A stretch of DNA of 64,000 nucleotides from Unio delphinus (GCA_029339505.1 JAQISU010000163.1:248001-312000), one strand, 5' to 3'; shown: positions 30,990-44,072, numbered from the stretch's first letter. The notes: generated from the letters alone by a model not told the origin. Translations and numbers: made by a program.

Positions 30990-33295
30990 CAGGGGTGTCA
31001 AACTCAATCGCTCAGCGGGCCAAAACTCAAATCACACGTAAGGATGCGGGCCGAACAGGATAAACATTCAATAAGCGGAAAATTAAACCTTTTTTTAAAC
31101 ATTAATATAAATTAAAACAGAAAAAAGTTTTAATAATAAGAAATCATTGGCATACCCATTTTCGTTCTTATACCAATTTGTCAGAGCTGGATGTTTGGCA
31201 TCTTTTCTTGGCTACAAGTTCGTTTATGTTGGGAGTAATGTTCTGTGTCATTGCGATTCTCATGATGGACTGCAAGTGTTCATCAGTGAGACCACTCCTG
31301 TGTGATATTTTGTTAATCTTCATCACAGAAAACAGCTGCTCACACAGATATGTGCTTTCAAACATGCTCGAGGTTCAAGCCGCATGTAGACGAAGCTGGG
31401 GAATCTGTTCAGGAATGAAACGAGTAAACTGTGCAGGCCCCACAGTGTCGTACTTTGCCTTTAGTGTCCCATTACACTGCAACTCTATTAGCTCCATCTG
31501 CAAATTTACAGGTGCAGTTTCCACGTCTATGGCAAATGGGTTACGAAACAGCTCGAATTTACTTTTCTGTGCTTCAAAGTCACTAAAGCACCGCGCGAAC
31601 TCGGCGCGAAGTAAGCTAAGTTTTTCAGCAAAGTGTGCATTGGGAAACACCATAGCGTTGACTTGGTTCAACATTGCTTGGCAACAAGAAAAGTGAGACA
31701 AGTTGCATTGGTGCATTTGTGTCTCCCATAAGCGCAGCTTCACTTGAAATGCCTTTACTGCATCATGCATATCAGTGATCAAGTGGTCCCGTCCCTGGAG
31801 CTGCAGGTTCAAGTCGTTGAGATGAGTGGTTATGTTAGACAGAAACGCCAACTCACATTTCCACTTTTTATCCCGAAAAACTGTGTAGTCTTTTCCTTTG
31901 CTGTCCATGAATTGACAGATTTCCTCGATCAGCTGGAAAAAACTACTAAGAACGTTTCCCCGACTTAGCCACCGCACCTCTGTATGATAAGGCATGTCGC
32001 CGAACTCTGAGTCTATTTCCTGCAAAAAAGACTGAAATTGGTGGTGATTTAAACCTTTGACTCTGATAAAGTTGACGGTTTGTGTTACAGTGCTCATTAC
32101 ACCTTCCATGTTGAGGACTTTACCACACAGCGATCCTTGGTGTATGATGCAGTGATATGCTATCAATTCACCAGTACAGTTCTCCTGCATCTTTAACCGC
32201 ATCCTTCCAACTAGTCCACTTTTCTCGCCGCACATCGCCGGTGCTCCATCTGTTCTAAGTCCAACAAGTTTGTCCCAAGGCAGGTTCATCTTGGTTAAAC
32301 TTTGACATACGTTGTCAAAAATGTATTTTCCTGTCGTTGTCCCATGCATGGATTTCATGTCCAATATTTCTTCTGTAACATTCAAACTGGAGTCCACTCC
32401 ATGGATGAAGATGGCGAGCTGTGCAGTGTCAGTCATACCATTACTTTCATCGACAGCAAGGGAGAATGCAACAAAGTCTTTGCCTTTTTCGATCAGCTGT
32501 GTTTTCACATCAGTGGCCATCTCACAAACCCGATCAGCAACCGTATTTCTGCTAAGGCTTACATTTGCAAACATCTGCTTTTTGTCTGAACACAAGACGT
32601 CACACACTTTCTTCATGCAGCGCTTCAGAAACTCTCCTTCTGTAAATGGTCGGCCTGATTTTGCGATCTCCTCCGCCACAATAAAACTTGCTTTCACAGC
32701 AGCTTCAGTTTTTGATTTTGCTTTGGTGAAAAACGTCTACTGTGACGTTAGATTCCTGTTCAATTCTTCTACCTTCTGTAGCTTCTGCTCTGCATTCAGG
32801 TTTTTTAAAACTTTTCTTGCTGTTTAGTCTCGTAGTATCGTCTCAGATTATATTCCTTGATCACAGCCACATTATCTCCACAAATTAGACACACAGGTTT
32901 ACCGCCAATATCAGTAAACATATATTCAGCCTCCCAGCGGCATTGAAAGGCTCTTTTTTCAGAATCAACGTTTCTCTTGGCCATTTTAAGGCCAGCTTTG
33001 ATTTTTTTTTTAAAAAAAAGATTATGCATCTACCGATAGACGCTTAATTGATATCACGTTAGCCGTAGCGGGAAAAGGTGATATAATATCCAAAACGAAC
33101 AAGCCTATCGTTCGGCAAGGCTGCAAATTAGGGAATTTGATTTGCACTTTATATCGCAGGGCCATTAAAAAATGTTTTTGCCTAAAATTCTCTCTCGGGC
33201 CGGATATAATTGTACGCCGGTCAAGACCTCTCGGGCCTGAAATAATTGTACGCCGGGCCTGATGTGGCCCGCGGGCCTTGAGTTTGACACATATG
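30990..33295 (-). mobile_element. hAT-superfamily DNA transposon (Charlie/GTF2IRD2-like), inactivated
   Basis: A 2.3-kb element with terminal inverted repeats: the left end CAGGGGTGTCAAACTCAA and the right end, read inward, CATATGTGTCAAACTCAA. It is flanked by GTCTAGAT on both sides. It encodes a minus-strand BED-type/hAT transposase, annotated separately, that is broken. It lies inside the endonuclease region of an older LINE, whose reading resumes on the other side, so it inserted later than that LINE. Confidence 0.95.
31168..33029 (-). pseudogene. hAT transposase pseudogene (BED finger, RNase H-like core, dimerisation domain)
   Basis: From right to left: a BED-like zinc-binding start (PVCLICGD, with KEYNLRRYYETK) in 33029-32805, then the catalytic/insertion core in 32697-31375 (FSLAVDESNGMTDTAQLAIF, LRTDGAPAMCG, AYHCIIHQGSLCGK, EVRWLSRGNVL), then the hAT C-terminal dimerisation segment (YLCEQLFSVMKINK) in 31365-31168. 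The core resembles the transposase-derived part of GTF2IRD2-type proteins. It is disabled by a frame break after the BED finger near 32806, an in-frame TAG near 32740, and an in-frame TGA at about 31377 between core and dimerisation domain. It would have catalysed cut-and-paste of the surrounding element. Confidence 0.92.
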
Positions 33296-33303
33296 GTCTA
33301 GAT
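33296..33303. repeat. target-site duplication of the hAT element, right copy
   Basis: GTCTAGAT, identical to 30982-30989. Confidence 0.93.
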
Positions 33304-33700
33304 CAACACGTCCGTTATAACTAATGGAACTGTCTACATAGATAAGAATACCCCCATCCCCCATGGATTCCTTATCTTTTCTTTCAAAGTTGAAGTCCTA
33401 TATTTGGAGAGCCAAATCATCAGTATCATTAGAAAGGAAGATCTATCTGCTGTACAATGACCACATGTAGTGGATACATGAGAATGTTCAATATGTGACT
33501 GATTAGACAATGATATATTAGACACTTGAGAAGCCTCAGAGGGAGAAGTAACTTGAACAGTATCACACAATTGTTTACATGTTAACAAGTTGCACTTTGT
33601 ACGCAAATCAGATAGTGCCTCAAACCTGTTTATATAATTGTAATTATTACATTGAAAAGTATACACATATACTAACTAATTTTGTTGCTGGATATGCGTT
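33304..33700 (-). mobile_element. 5' portion of the interrupted LINE (endonuclease start and upstream remnant)
   Basis: The minus strand immediately right of the hAT element reads GGILIYVDSSISYNGRV, an AP-endonuclease signature that continues directly into ESIWIEV on the other side of the insertion. Further right, a 110-codon minus frame to 33666 has CGHC and Ser-rich sequence and may be ORF1/linker remnant. The N-terminal endonuclease catalytic part is not found, so the LINE is also deleted internally. Confidence 0.75.
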
Positions 33701-34010
33701 ATATAGGCATGTACATCATTGTCTTTTACCTATTGGTATGTGCACAACGTTTGCTTATGTCCTAGTTCGTTATAGAGATGGCAACGAATCTGTTTTCCAT
33801 GCAGACGTTGCTGTGTTACGTGACCGTGCTCTCCACAATACAACCAGTTTAGATCGAACACACACCATCTAGCTGAAGTGATAATCGCAGTCAAAGTGGT
33901 GCCTTTTCAATCTTACTATCGGATAAGTCAGATAGGATCGACAGTCATGTTCTGTTCACGAACCTTACCTGTCTCAGAGCATTATACTGTCATGTCTTGA
34001 TTTTCTGTAT

Positions 34011-34014
<4 letters not shown>

Positions 34015-34055
<41 letters not shown>

Positions 34056-34074
34056 ACACACACTTGCGCGCGCA

Positions 34075-34124
<50 letters not shown>
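34015..34124. repeat. (CA)n microsatellite with GCGCGC interruption
   Basis: Two CA blocks separated by CTTGCGCGCGCACT. Confidence 0.97.
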
Positions 34125-34125
<1 letters not shown>

Positions 34126-35572
34126 TGCCATTCATGACTTTTCACTGTTATGATGTCTTAGCTCGTAAGGAAGTCATTAAAACAGAAACTTTCTCCTAGT
34201 AAGTACGTAAAATATTATTTTGTGTTTATGTTTTGTTGACAAAATGTTCCAGACTGCACTAACTTCCAAACCATCTACCGATTACCTTGTTCATGATTAT
34301 TCCATTTCTTGTAATCCATTTATATAGTTAACGTTGTTTAGTAATATCTCTCGCAGTATTAGAAGAAGAAAAAAAATCACATAGTGTGTATATTTTTCAG
34401 TTTCGTATCTTTTTTATATTACCACCTGTTATAATATAACTTTATATGATTATGATTGGTCCTAAAATGCTTATTAAATTATTGTGCAGTATCCTCTTTA
34501 CTGATTGGCTGAGATCGTGGCAAACGTTTTTAACCCCCTTCTCGAATGTTTGGTTTTGAATGAACACCTTTGGGGGCCATTTTTGGACTAGACTCGCGAA
34601 AGAAAATCTAGGGAAAATAATATCGGCTATCTATGGATATGTTACCCTCACGGCTTTTTATAATGTCGTATATAAAATGGTGTAAAAGTACAAGACAAGA
34701 AAAATTGAAGTAAAACTAAAGATATAGAATCCACCGTTGATACAAGCATGATTTAAATGTTAATTTACATAAATAAATAAACTCCCCTCTGTTCACAAAA
34801 GAATTTGGACATAAATGGGTCTCCTAAACGATACAATTTTTATTCAAATACATCATCTTTACGCAATATATATGGGATGCAAATCCGACTCTAAACGAAA
34901 TTTGTTTTCGTCGTCTGTACAGCCTATTGTTCCAGTCAAGCATTGCAAATAGCCGGTCACAAATGCATTGCAGTAAATGTGGGAATTTCTGCATTTAGAA
35001 ATACTATTTCACATAAAAATCGCAACAATGTAATGTTTCGTTCTGAAAGTTAAATTTTAGGGTAAACATGTACTCCAGGCCTACTGTTTACCGTATCAAA
35101 CAATGTGGCATATAGTCGGATTGAACATTTTTGTTTTGAAAAATGATTTTGTCGTTATAAAATAAAATTCTGTTTATTCTGTTGCAAGCTTATTCTTTGA
35201 TTTGATTTTTGTAAAAAGTACAATTCACTTTTTTACTAGTTCAACTTTGTTTGGGACTATTATTTATGCACAACAAATGAAAGGTTCATCGACTGTCATA
35301 ATGAACGAAATTATCCGTTCTTCTTTCTATCTATATCATTTCCACTAAAATATAAAAAGACTATGATTAAAAGAATTGTCATAAATTAAAAACAAAAGCT
35401 ATACCCATTAGAAATCGTATATATATAATTAAATTTTAGATCATTTCGCAATGGTTATTGGATTTCATTTATTTTTCTTCACAGAGTATTAGATGTATAT
35501 TTCTTATAAAATATAGATTTTGTTTTTGCCCTGGTGGTGTTATTTTGCAAGTGTATCTACTGTAAACCTATG

Positions 35573-36740
35573 TTAGGTACATGGAAGGAAGGAATAGTTA
35601 GGTACGTGGAAGGAAGGAATAGTTAGGTACATGGAAGGAAGGAATAGTTAGGTACGTGGAAGAAAGGAATAGTTAGGTACATGGAAGGAAGGAATAGTTA
35701 GGTACATGGAAGGAAGGAATAGTTCGGTACGTGGAAGGAAGGAATAGTTAGGTACATGGAAGGAAGGAATAGTTAGGTACATGGAAGGAAGGAATAGTTA
35801 GGTACGTGGAAGGAAGGAATAGTTAGGTACATGGAAGGAAGGAATAGTTAGGTACATGGAAGGAAGGAATAGTTAGGTACATGGAAGGAAGGAATAGTTA
35901 GGTACGTGGAAGGAAGGAATAGTTAGGTACGTGGAAGGAAGGAATAGTTAGGTACATGGAAGGAAGGAATAGTTAGGTACGTGGAAGGAAGGAATAGTTA
36001 GGTACATGGAAGGAAGGAATAGTTAGGTACATGGAAGGAAGGAATAGTTAGGTACGTGGAAGAAAGGAATAGTTAGGTACGTGGAAGGAAGGAATAGTTA
36101 GGTACATGGAAGGAAGGAATAGTTAGGTACGTAGAAGGAAGGAATAGTTCGGTACGTGGAAGGAAGGAATAGTTAGGTACGTGGAAGGAAGGAATAGTTA
36201 GGTACATGGAAGGAAGGAATAGTTAGGTACATGGAAGGAAGGAATAGTTAGGTACGTGGAAGGAAGGAATAGTTAGGTACATGGAAGGAAGGAATAGTTA
36301 GGTACATGGAAGGAAGGAATAGTTCGGTACGTGGAAGGAAGGAATAGTTCGGTACGTGGAAGGAAGGAATAGTTAGGTACGTGGAAGGAAGGAATAGTTA
36401 GGTACATGGAAGGAAGGAATAGTTAGGTACATGGAAGGAAGGAATAGTTAGGTACGTGGAAGGAAGGAATAGTTAGGTACATGGAAGGAAGGAATAGTTA
36501 GGTACATGGAAGGAAGGAATAGTTAGGTACATGGAAGGAAGGAATAGTTCGGTACGTGGAAGGAAGGAATAGTTAGGTACGTGGAAGGAAGGAATAGTTA
36601 GGTACATGGAAGGAAGGAATAGTTAGGTACATGGAAGGAAGGAATAGTTAGGTACGTGGAAGGAAGGAATAGTTCGGTACGTGGAAGGAAGGAATAGTTA
36701 GGTACGTGGAAGGAAGGAATAGTTAGGTACATGGAAGGAA
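35573..36740. repeat. 25-bp minisatellite, about 47 very uniform copies
   Basis: The unit is GGTACATGGAAGGAAGGAAT plus AGTTA. Almost all variation is at two sites: ACATGG versus ACGTGG, and AGTTA versus AGTTC. Uniformity implies recent amplification. About 20 units carry ACGTG. The minus strand reads as a repeated LFLPSTYLTIPSFHVPN-like frame only because of the repeat. Confidence 0.97.
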
Positions 36741-38543
36741 TGATAATGATCAGGTATGTGTACATATTCCACACAATCTGCATCGTAAAAACTTCAAAAT
36801 GCATCTCAATTAAAGTTACGTGATGAATCGATGCAAATGGATGACGTCAGGGAAAGTCAAATTAATCTGACACACTTTACTTAAATCTCACGAAATATTT
36901 TTCTCATACCTCACAACAGTCTAGTACTCTACAACAGCCCTGGGGTGACATCTACATTTTTCTTGTTTGCTTTATGTTTGATTTGTTTTGTGCAAATATT
37001 TTGATGAACACGTGACCAATCGCGTTCCCGTGGTAGATATAGTAACAGACTTTAACAATACAATAAATACATGGTGTTGACAATTCTCAAATATTCTAAC
37101 TCACGAAGAAAAATAAACTAATATATTTTACTGAAAAATAGTTGATTTTATCTTTATCGGAAGCTTTGGAGAGCCAAACTGTAATTAAGTAATTGTTTTA
37201 TGTAAGCGTCCTTCAAAACTCTTTTTCATTAAGCAAGAGGACATCTGCCTGTCTCTGTTTTCGAACAGTGATGCGCTTGTTTCTCGCCACTGTGATCCTG
37301 GAGTGGATCCTTGCATCTAGAACGTGTACGGATCTGTGGTCATCCCTCTTATATCGATAAGTTTCATCGAGAACCTCCTCTACAAAATCCTATCGACCGA
37401 TATAAATATAAAGAATCTGACTCGTACATTTATTTAATCAACGTGAAATAAAAGCTATAACTGATATATTTATTAATTATGGCAGCAACATAATCGTGGT
37501 TTTCATAACGCTCAATCGTTAAAACCCCAAAGAATACTATTTTTCAATCCTTTAATGTTTTTCTCTATTTATTGAATTGTGAATACTTTCCAGTATGATT
37601 TAGGTTTGCCTATCACCAAATTATCAATATATTTTCTTTGTCTTTTCAAACGCCAACCGACTGAAAGCTCGTACGTATATAAATTATATTCAATTTTACA
37701 AGATTAACTGAAATCAATGTACCCTCCATTACAGTGGTTCAAGCTACGTTAAATAACGTAAGTTTGAATAGGCGATTATCTGTAAGGGATCATTAATAAT
37801 GAGTATAACTGGCTGTCTGTTGCAATTTTGTAGAAATGCAAAAATGCCACAACCCAAAAGGAACGATGCCAGTAAAAATCCTCTGCTTTATTTACTGGGA
37901 CTGGAATATTTGCATCGCCTGCCACAGATGTAATGAACAGTGTCCAGGACTCTATTTGGCTTCATCTTTACTTTCTTTCTCGCTGCCTTTTTTTCTTCGT
38001 TCTTCTTTTTATTCTCTTCATCCACGTTGTTCATATTATTGTAATAATCATCTTTCTTCTTTATCATCTTGTTTTAGACCTTTTTTCCCATCAGATTATG
38101 AGCAAATGTTTATTTTTAGTCGCTGAAACTAAGTCCTTATCAATGTCGAATATAATGTATGCGTCTGCGTTCGAATCCTGGCATACAAGGTCCGTTAGAT
38201 ACAGTATTGATACTTTGAGACATTCAGTAAACGTTACTGAGTACAATACAGTAATTGGTTTGCTGATGCCATATTAATCTCCCCTCTTTCTCGTGTACGA
38301 TTTGTTTAAAAAGGGAACTCGGAGTCAGGGTCGTCATTTAAAAGTTGATCAGGATGGGGTGGGGCAAAACTTAACGGGCTTGTTAATTTTAGTATATAGG
38401 CTACATCAATTTTGCAGCACATGCAAATTCAGGTGGTGGTGGGGATGGTGGTCAAATGAGGCAAATGACGTTCCTGCTCTGAGTACCCGTATACAAATAC
38501 TTACATGTAGCTTGAGCAACGCTAACATTTTCGTGGTTATTCG

Positions 38544-38546
<3 letters not shown>

Positions 38547-38614
<68 letters not shown>
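38547..38614. repeat. (AG)n microsatellite
   Basis: About 34 AG units. Confidence 0.97.
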
Positions 38615-38615
<1 letters not shown>

Positions 38616-39309
38616 ACTTATCTGGCCGAAGAAGAAAACTGGCACACAGGTTCAATGCTAACTTATTTCATAACGATGAAAACAAAACACGCGTAGTAAG
38701 CGATAAATAGGACGCACGGACAGGTGTTCGAGCCCCTTACCCACAAAGCAGCGCATCTTGTAGAATATTGATCAATATAGTTCATTGCCCACAACGACCA
38801 TACCTGCAGAAAACTATCATTTTTCATCGCTCTGTGAGCAGCATAGTTTCAGTACTACGAACGCTATATCTGGAACGGCATGCATCGGTTTACGGAAGGA
38901 AAACTTAAAGGCTGTTTACGTTTTTGATTACAGAGACTGAAAATATGTGAATCCCATGTTTAGGAAGCAGTCTATTCTGGTCAACGGTTGGTGTTTTAGA
39001 ACCTGGGAAAATTACCAAGGGATGATCAAGGTCTGCACCAAATTGCACAGGTAACCCCGAAGACTCGGCGACCAAAGTCTTTGTAAAGGCTTCACTTCTG
39101 TGAGTGTTCCTCGAAGAGAAAAATGCTGAAATTCATCCCTTGAAGTAATGTTGGACGACATTCAGCCGACTGGTGTTGAGTTTGAATTTTGGGGTCTCTG
39201 AAACAATCATGTCGGCTAAACTCTTGCTTGTTCACCTTTTTAGACCAAACAGGATACGTGGGGCATAGCTACAAGTCTCCCAGCTCTCCAGGTGCAATTA
39301 AGTAACTTA

Positions 39310-39860
39310 CCAATGTATTTAATGGAAGATTCTCACTTGGAGCCCGATTAGCTGCGTCGCTGTTGTTGCATATATAGCTCGCGAAACTGTTTCACGAATT
39401 GCATCGTTAGGTCTCTTGCCTATAAATCGCGTTACATCGCCGTTTAATGCCATACAGAGCCGAACCCACTGAATGATACGCGTATTTGTAGTCGTTTCGA
39501 CGGCGGAATTCAGCATATTTGAGAGGAGTACAATCAGATGACATTAGAACCGCTCCATAGTGCCCTGTGCACGGTAGTTACTGGTTTCGATCTGTCTCAC
39601 TGGCACACCATGATTGGCCAAGAGTTCCGCTGCGGCGCCTAGAAACTCCATGCCGTGATCAACCTGAAGACAAAGTGGGACTCTTTTTCGTCCCCAGACT
39701 GTAGATATTCGCCATAACTTTGATGACTTTGGAATATTTCTTTGCGGCGCCTAGAAACTCCAGGCCGTGATCAACCTGAAGACAAAGTGGGACTCTTTTT
39801 CGTCCCCAGACTGTAGATATTCGCCATAACTTTGATGACTTTGGAATATTTCTTTATGGC
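39310..39860 (-). pseudogene. DDE integrase remnant of a retroelement or Maverick-type integrase
   Basis: Minus-strand sequence 39680-39541 reads as an integrase core: LQVDHGMEFLG, then ELLANHGVPVR and YRAQGTMERF, with D and E 35 residues apart as in rve-type integrases. A stop follows immediately after ERF in the same frame, and the chain continues as NSAVETTTNTRIIQWVRL to 39319. A 112-bp tandem duplication (39631-39742 and 39743-39854) has broken the upstream part. The source element is not identified. Confidence 0.65.
39631..39854. repeat. 112-bp tandem duplication inside the integrase remnant
   Basis: TGCGGCGCCTAGAAACTCCA starts both copies and TGGAATATTTCTT ends both. Only one or two bases differ (for example CATGCC versus CAGGCC), so the duplication is younger than the element's decay. 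Confidence 0.93.
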
Positions 39861-41254
39861 CAAGAGTTCAGCCTCCTTGTAGCAACTAGTGAAATAAGAA
39901 GTCGGTCCGGGTTTACAACGTCAAACCACGGCTAGGTATTTTGTAAACGCGGTTAATGTAAATTTGCCACATGGGATGCTTTGTTAGCCACGCTATGTCA
40001 AAATATTGTGAGACTCGTGTCTTCCGTCAGCTTCTTGAAAGTTGCCACAACCTACCGGTAACATTGCGGGTGTATTATATTGCCACAAGCTTAGTGATCA
40101 CTGCTTGCTGTTGTTGTAACAAGTTAGAAGTTTGCAGTGCTTTAGTCGTTCAGCAATTGAGCTGCAAAAAAAGTAAAACTCCACCGTGACAACGCCTGCA
40201 AGTGCTAGGTTATACATATGCATAAGCCATTTAGCCGACGGCAGCGAGAAACTCGGCACATCCTGTTGACTACCAGTAAATGTCAGAAAGCACAGGCTCG
40301 TCGCCAACGTCGTTTGTTTCTTCAATGATCACCAGGCGGTAATACTCTTCCATGGCATCATGAACATCGTTATAAGTCTTTTGGGCATATTGCTTATCGG
40401 CTAGTTGCGTATTCGGGTAATAGAGATTGACGGTGCCTGCAGTTCTTAAATAGCGTTCGGTATTTTGAGCAAAGACGTTGGCCATTGCTTCGCCAGTCAT
40501 CATTGCAACTGTGGCTATTAGACAGACTTAATGCTAGGAACAAGAATAATGCTTGGTTTGATTAGTATGTCCTACTTCCATGGGAAGAGCGCTTCAAAGA
40601 ATACAGCCCTTATGGATTCTTTGAAGACTAGGCGACTAAGGTCAGCAGGTTTTAATGTAATATGTTCTTGGCAATTATTGAACACTCAACGTTAAGGTCA
40701 CCGAGTACTTTTCAATGGTAAATGAAATTTCCGAAGTCTTTGGCGTAAGGTGATGTAGACATCATACACATGCTCCACTGTATCACCAAGTCTGTGTTAT
40801 TTTCTTTCAACCATGAGTAAACCACTCACTAATTTTTCATATGAAAGGGATCAGGTGTTTCTCTAGAAGATCCTACTGATACTTGTCAGTGCTCGTCTTC
40901 ACCGGGTATTGCCTTTCGCGATCGTTTCGAGGTGTAAAGAATGCTAACTAATGAAACTAGACCGCCCCTAGAGATCTAAAAATAATATGGTCTGCTTTTA
41001 TTCTTCGGTCGTCATTCTGCACGTCGCTATTAAAGGATCGTGTGTGTCGGTAAAATAGGGATTTTCTTCCGGGAGATGTTTCATCACAGCGACAAATATT
41101 TTTTCAGTAGCAAAAATACCTGGGTGTTTTAACCTTAGTGAACTGTGTAACGTCTTAAGATGTATCGGCTAAGGCATCTGGCTCTACTGATACAGGAACT
41201 GGAAAACATCTAAACGACTGCAAGCCTGTTTGTGCTGACTATACTGTAGAAACT

Positions 41255-41425
41255 TGCATTCCTCCTGAACATGAGAGGGTGGGATTTGATGAGCCGTACA
41301 AACCTTGAATATGAAAGGGTGGAATTTGATGGCCCGAAACAAAACTGGAATACAAGAGGGTGGAATCTGATGGGTCATACAAACCTTGAATATGAGAGGG
41401 TGGGCTTTGATGGGCCGTACAATGG
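41255..41425. repeat. short tandem repeat of about 39- to 42-bp units, four copies
   Basis: The repeated core is TGAATATGAGAGGGTGG, then TTTGATGGGCCGTACAAACC. It abuts the 5' end of the LINE fragment. Confidence 0.8.
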
Positions 41426-41429
41426 CTGC

Positions 41430-43500
41430 GACATTGGTCGATGGAAAGGTATGCTTGACAAACACGGTGTCGGCAAGATGAACAACAACACCCTGCTCCT
41501 ACTCAGCAAATGTGTAGAATTTGACATCCTTAAAATATAATTTCATGATGGCGAACAAACACAAGAACACCTGCATGCACTGCAGATCTCGCCAATGGCA
41601 CTTAATCGATTTTGTAATAGTCCGCCAATCCGATGCCCAGGATGTCCTCGTCCGAATTACTATAAAGCTGCGCATTCACCCACATCACCCATGGCATCAT
41701 AAGCTTTTGCGTACAGCAATAAACATTGTCAAGCGTCAGCAGCCCTCCACCCAGCTCAATTTCCAGAAGACTCTAGATGACAAGCTGTCTACCAACGGTC
41801 CTATTCGTTGAAATCCTAGAAATGGAACAAGCTCAGAGACGTGATAAGAAAAACAGCTATGGCGAGTCTGGGCAACCAAGAAGCGAACCCATCAAGACTG
41901 CTTCGACGAGAACAATGGTGGTATTGAAGATCTGCTTGCCAGAAAGAACAAAGCATGCATGGACTGGTAGAATGACACAAAATCCATCCCCCAACAAGAC
42001 CGCATCAAATCCTATCAAGCCGAGGCTGCTAGAGGAATCCGCAAGATGTATGTATAATGGTGGGAAAGGAAAGCTATTGGAGTGCAACGTTATGCTGACG
42101 CTAACAACTGAAAAGGGCTCTAACACGCCATCAAGTCAATATTCGGCCCTTCAAAGTATATATCTGCTCCCTTTCTTGCTGCAGATAATAGTACTCTAAT
42201 AAAGGACAACGCTGGCATTAATTACAGATAGACAGATCACTCTAGTCAGCTCTTGAACCAGCCTGCATCGGTCAGCCAATCTGTTCTTGACCAAATACCC
42301 CAACAGTCAGACGACCTTCAAGGCGACGGAAGAGGACATGCCAGACGACCTCCTTTACGCATCAACTGTGACCCTCCATCAGAATAAAGGCACACGTGCG
42401 GACTACAGTAACAACTTATGCATCTCCTTGCTCTCCATAGCTGGCAAAATACGTTCTCGCATCGTTCTCAACAGGCTTATTGCAGCAGGGTCAGAAGATA
42501 ACCTCTCTGAGTCTCAGTGTGGTTTTTGCCCAGACCGTTACACCGTTGACATAATCTTCGACGTGAGACAAGTCCAAGAAAAGTGCCTTGAGCAGAACAT
42601 GAACCTGTATGCCGTCCTCGTGGGCCTGACAAAGGTTTTTGATACAATCAACAGATACGCACTGTGGGTAGTACTCAAGAAGCTTGGTTGTCCTCAAAAG
42701 TTTACCAAGCTCTTCCGGCTCTTTCACAATGACATGACCGGCAAGATTCTTGCAGATGGCAAACCTTCTGAGAAATTGTGGTTATCTAACTGTGTCAAAC
42801 AGGGATGTGTACTTGCTCCAATACACTTCAACCTTTTCTTCACACAGGTACGGTTCCATGTCATATGTGACCTTGACCTTGGCATCTACGTTAGATATCG
42901 CCTGGATGGATCAGTGTTTGATCTCCGTCGCCTGCTGAAAAAACCAAGAGAGACTCATCACTGAAGCACACTTCAAAGATAACTCATTGCCCACAGGCAA
43001 TCATGGACAGGTTTTCTGAAGCCTTCAACCTATTTGAACAATTAGCCTAGGAAAGACAAAAGTCCTCGTCTAGCCCGCCCAAAACACTGTTCCTTCACAA
43101 CCCTGCATCATCATTGGCGACATTCAGCTGACGAATGTGGACAGTTTTAAATACCTAGGCAGCAAAATATAAAAAGTGGTGGCTCCCTGGACAAAGAAAT
43201 CGCTGAGAGGAGCCATAAAGCCAGTCAAGTACTCGGTCGATTCCGAACAAGGTCTTGCAGCACATGGGCATACGCCTGTCAACAAAGATAAATTTGTACA
43301 ATGCAGCTGTCCTCACATCTCTCTGGTATGGCTGTAAAACATGGACTGTGTACCAAATGCACATCAACAGTTGGAATAATTCCACCCCGCACTCTCGGAG
43401 ATCCATCATACGGATTAAGTGACAGGACCTAATCACCAACCATGATGCCCTTGATAGAGTCAAGCTCAGCCAACACAACAAGCACTGTTGGTAACTTTAG
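41430..43500 (+). mobile_element. degraded non-LTR retrotransposon (endonuclease and reverse transcriptase)
   Basis: Plus-strand pieces are in LINE order. The endonuclease is at about 41430-41660 (KHGVGKMNNNTLLLLSKC, then SRQWHLIDFVIVR, DVLVRITIK). The reverse transcriptase is at 42400-42840 (LSIAGKIRSRIVLNRLI, SQCGFCPDRYTVDIIFDVR, KVFDTINRYALWVVLKKLGC, VKQGCVLAPIHFNLFF). The C-terminal region is at 43100-43500 (VDSFKYLGSKI, YNAAVLTSLWYGCKTW). Missing residues at the FADD position, stops and frameshifts show it is dead. The endonuclease resembles the type annotated as craniofacial-development-protein-2-like. Confidence 0.85.
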
Positions 43501-43593
43501 TAAACGCTTTTTTGCAAATGAAGAAAGACTTGGCAGAATAGACACACACCCCACCCACAAGTATTAAAGTCAAGAGAGACAACATTAATAGAT

Positions 43594-43601
43594 GTAAGCA
43601 A
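43594..43601. repeat. MITE target-site duplication, left copy
   Basis: GTAAGCAA, repeated at 44073-44080. Confidence 0.9.
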
Positions 43602-44072
43602 TAGGGCATAACCGATTAGCATTTTTCTACCGATTTCCGATTCCGGATTTTGGGCATGAAATTTTTCCGATTCCGGATACGATTCAATTAATCGGAAATG
43701 CTAAATCCGTATTTTTTTTCTAAAAAATTTCATCTTCCGTTTCCGGGTTTCTGGTATCTAGTTTTGCCGTGTCTAGCATGTAACTTAGTACTTTACCATA
43801 TCCGGCTTCATTTCCGGTTTTAACCCCCCAGTTCAAATAGATTGCCTCACGCGTGGTTGTGTTGACCATATTGGACTGTTCCGACTTCTTATTTAACTTT
43901 ATGAACGCACTATCGAATGACACGCAGTGTTAGACACGGTGCTATAGAAATTTCAACTTTATTATTTTTATTATCCGAATCGGTCGTTCCTGCCTTGTCC
44001 GACTCCGATTAATCGGAAGTTCATATTATCCGGTGGAATCCGATTTCCGGATCAAAAGTCGGTTATGCCTTA
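43602..44072. mobile_element. hAT-type MITE, 471 bp
   Basis: Terminal inverted repeats are TAGGGCATAACCGA (left) and TAAGGCATAACCGA (right, read inward). The 8-bp direct duplication GTAAGCAA flanks both ends. The interior is built from repeated CCGATTTCCG/AATCGGAA motifs on both strands and would fold on itself. It has no transposase; the minus frame inside (43720-43923) is not recognisable. The ends differ from the hAT element at 30990, so a different parent is implied. Confidence 0.92.

Noticed and set aside
31178..32827. Plus-strand open frames opposite the hAT transposase
   Set aside because: Antisense shadows of the transposase; the minus-strand reading carries the domain motifs.
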